DNA from: Parerythrobacter aestuarii
Lineage (GTDB): Bacteria; Pseudomonadota; Alphaproteobacteria; Sphingomonadales; Sphingomonadaceae
Reading direction: 5' to 3'
Assembly: GCF_030140925.1 (NCBI RefSeq)
Contig: NZ_JARBWD010000001.1
Coordinates: 1,550,001-1,614,000, forward strand
Length of the DNA: 64,000 bases
In this document: one piece after another, positions 1 through 8,329 of the stretch
Layout: each line of letters opens with the position of its first letter
How positions within the stretch are numbered: position 1 is the stretch's first letter
Notes under the pieces: model-generated
Databases searched by the model: none
The model's input: the letters and a program-made list of their open reading frames with translations, nothing else
What the model was told of the DNA's origin: nothing
Position numbers and translations under genes: made by a program

Positions 1-279
<279 letters not shown>

Positions 280-290
280 CCCCAAGGATT

Positions 291-368
291 CAGCCCCAGC
301 GTAGGCTGGGGCCTCCTGAAACTAATGTGCAGCCAGTTTGTGGGCGGTCCCAGCCTGCGCTGGGACAC
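291..368. repeat. Paired-hairpin intergenic repeat, copy 1
   Basis: Two palindromes lie 34 bases apart. GCCCCAGC-gtag-GCTGGGGC is at 293-312 and GTCCCAGC-ctgc-GCTGGGAC at 347-366, each with an 8-bp stem and a 4-base loop. The same architecture, two GC-rich hairpins with tetraloops about 35 to 45 bases apart, recurs at four other places in the window. This copy sits between the convergent ends of trxB and the first MAPEG gene, where it could also serve as a bidirectional terminator. Confidence 0.75.
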
Positions 369-377
369 ACCGCAACG

Positions 378-824
378 TTACATGTGAATGTCGAACAGGA
401 ACAGGGTCGCGTGCAGAATAAGCGCGATCAGTACCAGGCTCGACAGTGCGAACAGGATGAAACGCACCAGCACCTTGTTTGCGGTAACCTGGACCAGCGA
501 GTGGATCACCCGCAGCCCCATGTACATCCAGCCCAGCAAGGCATTGATCCCATCGCCCTGGCCGACAATGGCGAGGGTGATGGCAATAGCATAGAACACC
601 GTTGGTTGTTCATGCAGGTGATTGTAATTGTGCGCTTTCCACTGGACGTTAGCAGGCAGGACCGCATCCAGGTCCTTGCCCGTGCCTCCAGTGAGGTTGG
701 CCGTGTCTATTTCAGGCGCTTTGTTCATCGCCGGGATGCGGGTGGCGTACATCCACAGCCACATCACCATCGTCCAGATGGCGAGCGCAACGACAGGTTG
801 AAGAATGGCCATGCCGGTGGTCAT
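378..824 (-). CDS. MAPEG-family membrane protein (distal gene of a pair)
   Basis: The 148-residue protein has four hydrophobic segments and the MAPEG-family pattern: an N-terminal helix, a polar loop with N-x-x-E/H-x-x-P ('NHLHEQPTVFY'), then helices ending in R-V-I-H-S. MAPEG proteins are small integral-membrane glutathione-dependent or related enzymes; the substrate here is unknown. The start was chosen at 824 because that ATG overlaps the stop of the upstream paralogue by four bases (ATGA), which suggests translational coupling. It is a clear paralogue of the 821-1270 gene, with the same loop motif, so the pair arose by tandem duplication. Confidence 0.85.
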   Translation of the reverse strand: MTTGMAILQPVVALAIWTMVMWLWMYATRIPAMNKAPEIDTANLTGGTGKDLDAVLPANVQWKAHNYNHLHEQPTVFYAIAITLAIVGQGDGINALLGWMYMGLRVIHSLVQVTANKVLVRFILFALSSLVLIALILHATLFLFDIHM

Positions 825-1270
825 GCAAGAACTCCAGGATTGTGGAACAGGGTTGCCATCACTGCACGGATCGCAAGCGCAGTCAGAACGATGGTGGAAA
901 CGAGGAAGATCAGGAAGCGGACGCTGACGACATTGACCAGCGCTTGCCACAGCGAATGGACGATGCGCAGCCCGACATAGCCCCATGCCAGCAGCACGTC
1001 TGTCCCCGTGGCACCCATCATGGCGAGGATCAGGACGGTCGGATAGAAGATCGTCGGCTGTTCCATCAGGTGGGCGTAGTTATGCGACTTCCAGTTGACC
1101 TTGTCGGGGATCACCCCTTCCAGGTCCTGGCCGCGTCCGCCGGGCTTGGCTTCTTTCAGGTCCATCCCTGACTTGGCCATCGCTGGAAACCGCGTCCCCG
1201 CAGTCCAGAACAGCATGATGATTGACCAGACGACCAATACGGCGGCCGGCGCGAGCATTTGTGCTTGCAT
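821..1270 (-). CDS. MAPEG-family membrane protein (proximal gene of a pair)
   Basis: The 149-residue protein has four membrane segments and the MAPEG loop motif 'HLMEQPTIFYPTV', followed by 'GLRIVHSLWQ'. The ATG at 1270 is preceded by a strong GGGAGGGG ribosome site. The family is known for eicosanoid and glutathione metabolism in eukaryotes; most bacterial members have no assigned function, so no reaction is claimed. Its stop overlaps the start of the next gene by four bases. Loops and helices match the downstream copy closely enough to call them tandem paralogues. Confidence 0.87.
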   Translation of the reverse strand: MQAQMLAPAAVLVVWSIIMLFWTAGTRFPAMAKSGMDLKEAKPGGRGQDLEGVIPDKVNWKSHNYAHLMEQPTIFYPTVLILAMMGATGTDVLLAWGYVGLRIVHSLWQALVNVVSVRFLIFLVSTIVLTALAIRAVMATLFHNPGVLA

Positions 1271-1332
1271 GGGCTCCCCTCCCTTGTGAAGCGCAAGTGG
1301 TGGCGGGGGCGCTGGCGATTGTCAAACGCAAC

Positions 1333-2280
1333 CTATCCTGCGGCAATCGTCTCCGCATAGCTGGCCGCATCGGTATTGCCGCCGGTGAGCATGATCACCG
1401 TGTTCTGATCAAGCGGGACCTTACCGGCGAGGGCGGCGGCAAGTGCGGCAGCGCCACCGGGCTCCACGACCAGCCGCATCTTCGAAAATGCGAAACGCTG
1501 GGCCGCACGGACTTCGTCATCGGTGACAGCTACGCCGGCATCCGAACGGTCCTTGAGCACAGCGAGATTGATCGGCTTGGTGGCGGTTGGTTGCAGCGCA
1601 TCGCAGATTGTCTTCGGCGGATTGGCACCGACCGACACGATCTCGCCGGCTTCGATGGCTTGTCCGACCATGTCCCACCCAACGGGCTCGACCGGGACGA
1701 TGGCACTTTCTGGGCAGGCCAGCGACAGGCCCGCAGCTAGCCCACCGCCGCCGCAGCAGGCGAGTATGCGAGAGGGTTCACGCCCCAACTGTTCGGTGAT
1801 TTCGATACCGGCGGTGCCTTGGCCCTCGATCACCCATGGGTCGCCAAAGGCATGGACCAGCGTGCCGCCCTGTTGCTCGATCAGGCTTGCCGCCACGGCA
1901 TCACGATCCTCACCCGGGCGCTCGTACAGCACGATCTCTGCACCCAGCGCGGCGGTCGCGTCCAGCTTCACCTTGGGCGCATCACGCGGCATGACGATGG
2001 TTGCGGCGATACCGAGCTTGCGCGCCGCCCAAGCCACGCCTTGCGCATGGTTGCCGGAGGACACCGCGACTACGCCGCGTGCCTTCTCCTCGTCGGAAAG
2101 GGCAGACAGCCTGTGCCACGCGCCTCTGATCTTGAAGGCACCAACCGGTTGCAGCACTTCGGCCTTGGCCCAGCACTGCACGCCGTCGATCTCGACGGGG
2201 AGCAATGGGGTGGGCCGCAGGATCGCAGCGATCTTCTCCATCGCTTCGATGATGCCTGTGCGAGTTGGTGTTCGGATCAT
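1333..2280 (-). CDS. Threonine/serine dehydratase-like PLP enzyme
   Basis: The 315-residue protein belongs to the fold-type II PLP family. It has 'PVGAFKIRGA' with the PLP-binding lysine near residue 50, the 'SSGNHAQGVA' substrate loop, and the glycine-rich phosphate loop 'CCGGGGLAAG'. There is no C-terminal ACT regulatory domain, so it resembles catabolic threonine dehydratase or serine racemase rather than full-length IlvA. The likely reaction is deamination of threonine or serine to a 2-oxo acid. The start at 2280 puts the first conserved segment (T-P-L) at the usual distance; an ATG at 2298 is an alternative. A paired-hairpin repeat lies immediately upstream. Confidence 0.8.
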   Translation of the reverse strand: MIRTPTRTGIIEAMEKIAAILRPTPLLPVEIDGVQCWAKAEVLQPVGAFKIRGAWHRLSALSDEEKARGVVAVSSGNHAQGVAWAARKLGIAATIVMPRDAPKVKLDATAALGAEIVLYERPGEDRDAVAASLIEQQGGTLVHAFGDPWVIEGQGTAGIEITEQLGREPSRILACCGGGGLAAGLSLACPESAIVPVEPVGWDMVGQAIEAGEIVSVGANPPKTICDALQPTATKPINLAVLKDRSDAGVAVTDDEVRAAQRFAFSKMRLVVEPGGAAALAAALAGKVPLDQNTVIMLTGGNTDAASYAETIAAG

Positions 2281-2307
2281 ATTGCCCTGCCAGTGCATTT
2301 CCTTATG

Positions 2308-2384
2308 TGAGTCCCCGCGAAGGCGGGGACCTCGGGCAACCGGCGTTCCGCCAGAAATCATGAGGCCCCCGCCTTCGCGGGGGA
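2308..2384. repeat. Paired-hairpin intergenic repeat, copy 2
   Basis: GTCCCCGC-gaag-GCGGGGAC is at 2311-2330 and CCCCCGC-cttc-GCGGGGG at 2366-2383. Both flanks match the copy inside the methylmalonyl-CoA mutase gene at 43460-43533: GTGAGTCCCCGCG at the left end and GGCCCCCGCCTTCGCGGGGG at the right. The element lies between two divergent genes, 22 bases before the start of the dehydrogenase gene. Confidence 0.85.
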
Positions 2385-2405
2385 TCAGTAATGAAAGAGG
2401 GTTCC

Positions 2406-3617
2406 ATGTCCACAGTTCTCGTGATCGGTGCCGGCGGCGTCAGCTCGGTCTGCGTCCACAAGATGGCGTTCAATCCGGAAATCTTCAGCGATATCCACCT
2501 TGCCAGCCGGACCAAGAGCAAGTGCGATGCCATCGCTGCCAGCGTGAAGACCCGCTGCGGGGTCGAAGTAAAGACCTACGAGATCGACGCCGAGGAAGTT
2601 CCGGCGATGGTCAACCTGATCCGCAAGATCCAGCCGAGCCTCGTGGTCAACCTCGCGCTGCCATACCAGGACCTGCCGATCATGGACGCCTGCCTCGAAG
2701 CGGGCGTGAACTATCTCGACACCGCCAATTACGAGCCCAAGGACGAGGCCAAGTTCGAATACAAGTGGCAGTGGGCCTATCACGACCGCTTCAAGCAGGC
2801 TGGGCTGATGGCGCTGCTCGGTTCGGGCTTCGACCCGGGCGTGACCAGCGTCTTCACCATGTGGCTGAAGAAGCACAAGCTCAAGACCATCCGCACGCTC
2901 GACATCCTCGATTGCAACGGCGGCGATCACGGCCAGGCCTTCGCCACCAACTTCAACCCCGAAATCAACATCCGCGAAGTGACCGCGCCCGCGCGGCACT
3001 GGGAGAATGGTGAATTCGTCGAGACCCCGGCGATGGGCAAGAAGGTCGAGTTCGACTTCGAGGGCGTGGGGCCCAAGAACATGTACATGATGTATCACGA
3101 GGAGCTGGAGAGCCTCGCCAGGTTCAATCCCGAGATGGAGCGCGCACGCTTCTGGATGACCTTCGGTGATGCCTATATCACCCACCTGACCGTGCTGCAG
3201 AATGTCGGCATGACCTCGATCGAGCCGATCAAGTACAAGGGCAAGGAAATCATCCCGCTGCAGTTCCTCGCCGCGGTGCTGCCCAAGCCGGAAACCCTGG
3301 GCGAGACGACCAAGGGCAACACCAATATCGGCTGTATCGCGACGGGCGAGACACTGGATGGTTCAGGCGAGAAGACCTTCTACATCAACAACATCTGCAG
3401 CCACGAAGCCGCCTATGAGGAAACCGGCAACCAGGCGGTGAGCTACACCACCGGCGTCCCGGCGATGATCGGCAGCGCCATGATGATGCAGGGCAAGTGG
3501 GCTGGTGACGGTGTCTTCAACATGGAAGAGATGGACCCAGATCCCTTCATGGACATGCTCAACCAGCACGGCCTGCCGTGGCAGGTGAAGGAACTGGACG
3601 GACCGGTGGATTTCTAA
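2406..3617 (+). CDS. Carboxynorspermidine dehydrogenase (saccharopine dehydrogenase family)
   Basis: The 403-residue protein begins with a Rossmann motif (V-L-V-I-G-A-G-G-V-S). It continues as a saccharopine-dehydrogenase-like enzyme with 'NLALPYQDLPIMDACLEAGVNY' split across the nucleotide-binding core and 'GLMALLGSGFDPGVTS' at the domain boundary. The family reductively condenses an aldehyde with a diamine to give carboxynorspermidine or carboxyspermidine. The next metabolic gene, at 4175, encodes the matching decarboxylase, which makes this assignment strong. The start at 2406 was preferred over 2391 because AAAGAGGG lies five bases before it. An unrelated nuclease-like gene separates the pair. 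Confidence 0.88.
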   Translation: MSTVLVIGAGGVSSVCVHKMAFNPEIFSDIHLASRTKSKCDAIAASVKTRCGVEVKTYEIDAEEVPAMVNLIRKIQPSLVVNLALPYQDLPIMDACLEAGVNYLDTANYEPKDEAKFEYKWQWAYHDRFKQAGLMALLGSGFDPGVTSVFTMWLKKHKLKTIRTLDILDCNGGDHGQAFATNFNPEINIREVTAPARHWENGEFVETPAMGKKVEFDFEGVGPKNMYMMYHEELESLARFNPEMERARFWMTFGDAYITHLTVLQNVGMTSIEPIKYKGKEIIPLQFLAAVLPKPETLGETTKGNTNIGCIATGETLDGSGEKTFYINNICSHEAAYEETGNQAVSYTTGVPAMIGSAMMMQGKWAGDGVFNMEEMDPDPFMDMLNQHGLPWQVKELDGPVDF

Positions 3618-3662
3618 CCATCGGGCGTCGCGACTGTTGTCAGTCTATGGTACCAATCCGTC

Positions 3663-4172
3663 ATGCGAGTTTTGCCTACGACCTACAGAGGCGTGGAATT
3701 TAGATCGCGTGCCGAGGCGCGATGGGCATTCGCTTTTGATCGTCTGGGACTCGATTGGGACTACGAACCGGAGGGCTTCGATCTGCATCACGGCTGGTAT
3801 TTGCCCGATTTCTATATCCCGTATTGGGATGCCTATTTTGAGGTTAAGGGGCGAAAACCAACTGCGCATGAAATCTTACTCTGCGATGATCTCTCGGTTT
3901 TCACCGAGAAGCCGGTGATCATTTCACATGGACCACCGCATCCTGACCGTTCGATTTTCGAGGGACACTTCTCAACCTTTCAACCTGAATTTGACGTTGA
4001 TGGTAACCTGTATGCGGACTGGCATACTGGCGGTTTTGTTTATGGCAGGCGTGCCGATCACCCTAATTGCTCGTTCCATATCGGCAATCTGAATTTCCTA
4101 GGTTGTCCTCGAGGTGCTGAGCTTCGACGCGCCATTTCTATGGCGGCTAGCCACCGGTTTGGAAGTCACTAG
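3663..4172 (+). CDS. Putative PD-(D/E)XK-type nuclease, ORFan-like
   Basis: The 169-residue protein opens with 'YRGVEFRSRAEARWAFAFD', followed by 'YLPDFYIP' and 'YFEVKGR'. This order (E in a helix, then P-D, then E-V-K) is the layout of the PD-(D/E)XK nuclease core, with candidate catalytic residues near E18, D48 and E60/K62. I know similar small proteins from phages and actinobacteria, but no function is established. The base composition is visibly more AT-rich than the neighbours, and it sits between two genes that normally adjoin, so recent acquisition is likely. The C-terminal third (about residues 110-169) matches nothing I recognise. Confidence 0.6.
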   Translation: MRVLPTTYRGVEFRSRAEARWAFAFDRLGLDWDYEPEGFDLHHGWYLPDFYIPYWDAYFEVKGRKPTAHEILLCDDLSVFTEKPVIISHGPPHPDRSIFEGHFSTFQPEFDVDGNLYADWHTGGFVYGRRADHPNCSFHIGNLNFLGCPRGAELRRAISMAASHRFGSH

Positions 4173-4174
4173 AA

Positions 4175-5347
4175 ATGGAAACCAAAGCCGGCGATCCGGG
4201 CGCGTTTGCGCATTTTGACCTGAACCGCGTCGATAGCCCTGCTTTCATTGTCGATGCCCCGAAATTGCGGTCGAATTTGCAGATCCTCGCTGAAATCCGC
4301 GACGCGGCCGAGATCAAGGTGCTGGCCGCGCTCAAGGCTTTCAGCATGTGGTCGGTGGCGCCGATCATCGGAGAATATCTCGATGGGGTCTGCACCAGCG
4401 GTTTGTGGGAAGCACGGCTCGCCAGCGAGTTCTATGATGGCGAGATCAGCACCTATTGCGCGGCCTACAAGCCGGAGGACCTCGAAGAGGTCTGCCGCCT
4501 GTCCGACCATGTCATCTTCAACTCGCCGCAGCAGATCGAGCGGGCGCGGCTGATCTTGGAACAGGCGCGGCTGACGGCGGGCGATTTCGAGATCGGGCTG
4601 CGCATCAACCCGATGGTGCCGACCGGCGAAGTCCCGCGCTACGACCCTTCCAGCCCCGGCTCTCGTCTCGGCTTCCCGATCGACCAGCTGACGCCGGAGG
4701 TCATGGAAGGGATCGATGGCATCCACTTCCACAATCTGTGCGAGCAGGATTTCGAGCCGCTGCACCAGACCTGGGACAAGGTGTTCGACGCGATCGAGCC
4801 GTGGTTCGGCCAGCTCAAGTGGATCAACATGGGCGGCGGCCACCATATCACCCGTGCCGACTACCAGCGCGAGGAGCTGGTCGAATTCCTGAGGGATGCC
4901 AAGGACGATACCGGGGCCGAGATCTATCTCGAGCCGGGCGAGGCGGTGGCACTCGATGCCGGGATCCTGGTCGGCACCATTCTCGATGCCGGTGTCAACG
5001 AAGTGCCCTTTGCGATCACAGATGTCTCGGCCACCTGCCATATGCCCGATGTCATCGAAGCGCCGTATCGTCCGGCGATGCTGCACGAGAGCGTGGAAGG
5101 TGAGGCGGTCCGCCTCGGCGGCCCTTCCTGCCTCGCCGGTGATGTTATCGGCGACTACCACCTGCCGGTGCCCTGCGAGCCGGGCCAGCGTTTCGCTTTC
5201 CTCGACCAGGCGCATTATTCGATGGTCAAGACCAACACCTTCAACGGCGTGCCTTTGCCGAGTATCTGGCTGTGGGACAGCGAAAACGACCAGCTCGAGC
5301 TGGTGAAGGAGTTCGGCTACGAGGACTTCCGCGACCGCTTGAGCTGA
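4175..5347 (+). CDS. nspC: Carboxynorspermidine decarboxylase
   Basis: The 390-residue fold-type III PLP enzyme has 'KVLAALKAFSMW' carrying the PLP lysine, 'GLRINPMV', 'GIHFHNLCEQ', 'WINMGGGHHITR' and 'YLEPGEAVALDAG', all features of carboxynorspermidine or carboxyspermidine decarboxylase. It removes CO2 from the product of the 2406-3617 enzyme to give norspermidine or spermidine. The ATG is two bases after the nuclease stop, so the inserted gene may now provide translational coupling. It ends three bases from the convergent DUF3137 gene, with no visible terminator between them. Confidence 0.92.
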   Translation: METKAGDPGAFAHFDLNRVDSPAFIVDAPKLRSNLQILAEIRDAAEIKVLAALKAFSMWSVAPIIGEYLDGVCTSGLWEARLASEFYDGEISTYCAAYKPEDLEEVCRLSDHVIFNSPQQIERARLILEQARLTAGDFEIGLRINPMVPTGEVPRYDPSSPGSRLGFPIDQLTPEVMEGIDGIHFHNLCEQDFEPLHQTWDKVFDAIEPWFGQLKWINMGGGHHITRADYQREELVEFLRDAKDDTGAEIYLEPGEAVALDAGILVGTILDAGVNEVPFAITDVSATCHMPDVIEAPYRPAMLHESVEGEAVRLGGPSCLAGDVIGDYHLPVPCEPGQRFAFLDQAHYSMVKTNTFNGVPLPSIWLWDSENDQLELVKEFGYEDFRDRLS

Positions 5348-5350
5348 GCG

Positions 5351-6340
5351 CTAGCCGGACTGGTCGCTCCAGCCCAGCTGCTGGTTCACCTGCTTGGCAA
5401 GGTTGCCCATCGACGCGAATTGCTGGGCGCACTGTTCGACCATGGCGCGGTCACGCTCAGGGTTCATCGTGCCGCCTTCGAACATGTTGCCACCGCGAAC
5501 CGCCACGATGATGTCGCCTTCGACGAAAAGCGAACAGACGTCTTTTCCTTCGAAGGCGTTTTCCATCGCCAGCAGCCGCTCGACATAGAGTGGATCTACC
5601 AGGTAGCGGGCTTCGACCTGGTCGTCGCTCCAGACCTCAAAGGTGTCCTCGAAATCCGGATGGACCATGTCGACCGCATCGAGCTGGTGGCCCTTGAACT
5701 TGACGCTGTCTTTCCGCCCGCCGAGCCCGAACCAGCTCTGGTGCTTGCCGGCACGCTGGACCAGTGTCGTGCCATGGAAGCGGCGTCCGGAGGCAATGCG
5801 GATGATTGCCCCGCGAAATACCGTAACCCAGCGCCGGTTCTTGCCTGATCCGCGTCGTTCCTCAAGGTGCGCCTCGTGCAGCAGGAACTGGTGCCCTTCG
5901 AGCTCACCGCTCCAATAGTCTTCGGTCGAAGACCGGTCATGCGAAGGCAGCAGGCGGAATTGCTTTGCCAGTTCGAACTCGCGCCCTTCGTCGCCATCGT
6001 GTGAATAAAGGATACCCAGCGCCTCGGCGATGCCTTGGTTGATGCCGATCTTGACCCGCTTCTTGGCTTCGCGGATCGGCCCGGTGGCCCATCCATAGGC
6101 AGCAACACAGGCAAAGCCGGCCCCCCAAAGCTTTACGGTGAAGTCGATCGGGATCAGGATAAGGCCAGCAAGCAGCAACGGACCGAGCACGATGGCCGCC
6201 TTCCAGCCACGGCTCCAGGCTTGCGACTTGGCTTCGGCACGGGCGCTGCGCTGCTCTTCAAGGAATTGCCCCAGCGATCCGGCCATCAGCCGGTCGATGT
6301 CAGGCATGCTAACCATTGGTCTTGACCCCCCTTGCGCCAT
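5351..6340 (-). CDS. DUF3137 domain membrane protein
   Basis: The 329-residue protein has a charged N-terminal stretch, two hydrophobic segments near residues 48-85 and a long soluble C-terminal part, the usual form of DUF3137 proteins. No enzymatic motif is visible. The ATG at 6340 has AGGAG a few bases upstream; an in-frame ATG at 6316 is an alternative start. It is transcribed divergently from a LemA gene only 39 bases away. DUF3137 and LemA genes are often neighbours, so a shared envelope role is a reasonable guess but not shown. Confidence 0.75.
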   Translation of the reverse strand: MAQGGSRPMVSMPDIDRLMAGSLGQFLEEQRSARAEAKSQAWSRGWKAAIVLGPLLLAGLILIPIDFTVKLWGAGFACVAAYGWATGPIREAKKRVKIGINQGIAEALGILYSHDGDEGREFELAKQFRLLPSHDRSSTEDYWSGELEGHQFLLHEAHLEERRGSGKNRRWVTVFRGAIIRIASGRRFHGTTLVQRAGKHQSWFGLGGRKDSVKFKGHQLDAVDMVHPDFEDTFEVWSDDQVEARYLVDPLYVERLLAMENAFEGKDVCSLFVEGDIIVAVRGGNMFEGGTMNPERDRAMVEQCAQQFASMGNLAKQVNQQLGWSDQSG

Positions 6341-6379
6341 GCTCTCCTATAGTCGGGTCATTAACAAGGGGGTAGGGCA

Positions 6380-6934
6380 ATGGGCGTGATAATCGTTTTG
6401 GTCGTGGTGGCGGTCATCGCCCTGCTCGTGGTGGGGATATACAACCGCCTTGTCGGCTTGCGGCAGAATGTCCGCCAGGGGGTCGCCGATATCGACGCCC
6501 AGCTGCGCCAGCGGCACGACTTGATCCCCAACCTTGTCGAGACAGTGAAGGGCTATGCCACGCACGAGCAGGACACGTTCGAACAGGTGACCGAAGCCCG
6601 CAATCGCGCCGCAGCCGGGAACCTTTCGTCATCGGACGAAGCCCAGCTGAAGGTCGCTCTCGATCGTCTCCTGGCGCTGGCTGAAAACTATCCCGATCTC
6701 AAGGCCAACACCAATTTCCAGGAACTCCAGCGCGAACTCGCCAACACTGAAGACAAGCTGGCCGCTGCCCGCCGCGCGCTCAATGCAGCGGTGGCTCGCT
6801 TCAACACCGCGCGCGAGAGTTTCCCGGCCGTGATGTTCGCCGGCGCGTTGGGGTTCCAGGAAGCGGACTTCCACCGCCTCGACGACAGCGAGCAGGGTGT
6901 TGTTGACCAGGTTCCGCAGGTCAGCTTCAAGTAA
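6380..6934 (+). CDS. lemA: LemA family protein
   Basis: The 184-residue protein has one N-terminal membrane segment (about residues 2-20), then 'YNRLVGLRQNVRQGVADID', 'LRQRHDLIPNLVETVKGY' and 'RRALNAAVARFNTARESFP', which are the conserved helices of LemA. LemA proteins are membrane-anchored helical proteins exposed to the periplasm or cell exterior, with no assigned biochemical activity. GGGGGTAGGG lies just before the ATG. The promoter must lie in the short gap shared with the divergent DUF3137 gene. Confidence 0.92.
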   Translation: MGVIIVLVVVAVIALLVVGIYNRLVGLRQNVRQGVADIDAQLRQRHDLIPNLVETVKGYATHEQDTFEQVTEARNRAAAGNLSSSDEAQLKVALDRLLALAENYPDLKANTNFQELQRELANTEDKLAAARRALNAAVARFNTARESFPAVMFAGALGFQEADFHRLDDSEQGVVDQVPQVSFK

Positions 6935-7029
6935 CTTTCCGGCTTTTTCGGAACACCTGCAATTCGCACCCATTGGTCAGGAAAACAGGGCACTTTTTCC
7001 TTGCGCTTGAGACGGTGCGCACGTAATGC

Positions 7030-7108
7030 GCGCGCTCCGCTGCCCCAAGGGGACTCTTAACCGCAAGGCAGCCTTGTTCAGAACTAAACCTTCTGGGGGT
7101 CCCTTGAG
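7030..7108 (+). ncRNA. Structured leader of the decarboxylase gene (speF-like RNA element)
   Basis: Four helices can be drawn by eye. There is a small CCCC/GGGG hairpin around 7043-7052. CAAGG-cag-CCTTG is at 7064-7076 and CAGAA-ctaaacc-TTCTG at 7079-7095. A closing stem GGGAC (7050-7054) with GTCCC (7099-7103) encloses the last two. The closing stem abuts the TTG start at 7109 and covers the G-rich ribosome site. A conserved RNA motif named speF is known upstream of ornithine-decarboxylase-like (COG0019) genes in alphaproteobacteria; gene and position match, but I could not align it. The leader may start further upstream in the gene-free 6935-7108 interval. Confidence 0.6.
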
Positions 7109-8311
7109 TTGCACATTTTTCCTGATGCCAAGGCTGTAGTCCGCGCCCTCGCGCCGGACGAGCCCGTAATCCTCAACCGCCCGCATGCCGCTGCGCGCGC
7201 CGCCCGCTTCTTTGTCGAGAAGTTCCCGGGCCGGGTGCTCTATGCCGTGAAGGCGAATCCGTCGCCTGAACTGCTCACCATCCTGTTTGCCAACGGCGTG
7301 ACGCATTACGACGTGGCGTCGATTGCCGAAGTCAGGCTGGTGCGGGAGACGTTGCCGGAAGCGACGCTGTGTTTCATGCATCCGGTCAAGACGCAGCGCG
7401 CGATTGCCGAGGCCTATCACCAGCACGGCGTGCGTACCTTCAGCCTCGATACTGCCGAGGAACTGGAGAAGATCGTAGATGCCTGCAGCGATGAGCAGGG
7501 AAATCCTGCCAAGGACCTGAAGCTCTGCGTCCGCATCCGTGTCTCGTCCGACTATTCGGAGCTGTCGCTGGCAAGCAAGTTCGGCTGTGATCTCACTGAA
7601 GCTCCCGGCCTGCTGCAGCTGGCCCGCCAGCATTGCGACTGGCTGGGCGTCTGCTTCCATGTCGGCAGCCAGGCGATGACGCCGTTTGCCTATGTCCAGG
7701 CTATCGAGCGCACTCGCGCGGCGATTGCCGATGCGTCGGTCGTTATCGACATGATCGATGTGGGGGGCGGGTTCCCGAGTGTCTATCCGGGCATGGAGCC
7801 GCCGCCGATGGAAGATTACTTCGCCATCATCCACAAGCACTTCGAGGCGCTGCCGGTCGCTTACAACGCCGAGCTGTGGTGCGAGCCTGGTCGCGCGTTG
7901 TGCGCTGAATACAGCTCGCTGGTGGTGCGGGTCGAGAAGCGTCGTGGTGACGAGCTGTACATCAACGACGGTGCCTATGGCGCTCTTTATGACGCCGCGC
8001 ATGTCGGCTGGAAGTTCCCGGTGCGCGCGCTTGAAGACGACCTGATCAAACCGGAGATGGACTTCGCTTTCTACGGCCCGACCTGCGATGATGCGGACTT
8101 CATGGAAGGGCCCTTCGCGCTGCCTGAAGACATCCAGGCCGGCGACTTCATCGAAGTCGGCATGCTGGGTGCCTATGGCGCAGCGATGAAGACCGGCTTC
8201 AACGGCTTCGGCAATGCCGAGCAGATCATTGTCGAAGATGAGCCGATGCAGAGCCTTTATCGAGGCGACCGCGAAATCCCGCAGACGGATAACGTCGTCA
8301 ACTTGCGCTGA
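7109..8311 (+). CDS. Ornithine/lysine decarboxylase-like type III PLP enzyme
   Basis: The 400-residue protein has the signature of alanine-racemase-fold decarboxylases: 'YAVKANPSPELL' with the PLP lysine near residue 48, 'FHVGSQ', 'IDVGGGFPS', 'CEPGRALCAEY' and 'GPTCDDAD', with the active-site cysteine contributed across the dimer. It would convert ornithine (or lysine) to putrescine (or cadaverine), feeding the carboxynorspermidine genes at 2406-5347. The start is TTG at 7109, the only candidate that keeps the full N-terminus. The G-rich ribosome site lies inside the stem of the upstream structured leader, so translation control is likely. Confidence 0.88.
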   Translation: MHIFPDAKAVVRALAPDEPVILNRPHAAARAARFFVEKFPGRVLYAVKANPSPELLTILFANGVTHYDVASIAEVRLVRETLPEATLCFMHPVKTQRAIAEAYHQHGVRTFSLDTAEELEKIVDACSDEQGNPAKDLKLCVRIRVSSDYSELSLASKFGCDLTEAPGLLQLARQHCDWLGVCFHVGSQAMTPFAYVQAIERTRAAIADASVVIDMIDVGGGFPSVYPGMEPPPMEDYFAIIHKHFEALPVAYNAELWCEPGRALCAEYSSLVVRVEKRRGDELYINDGAYGALYDAAHVGWKFPVRALEDDLIKPEMDFAFYGPTCDDADFMEGPFALPEDIQAGDFIEVGMLGAYGAAMKTGFNGFGNAEQIIVEDEPMQSLYRGDREIPQTDNVVNLR

Positions 8312-8329
8312 TTATTCCTGATATTGCCG

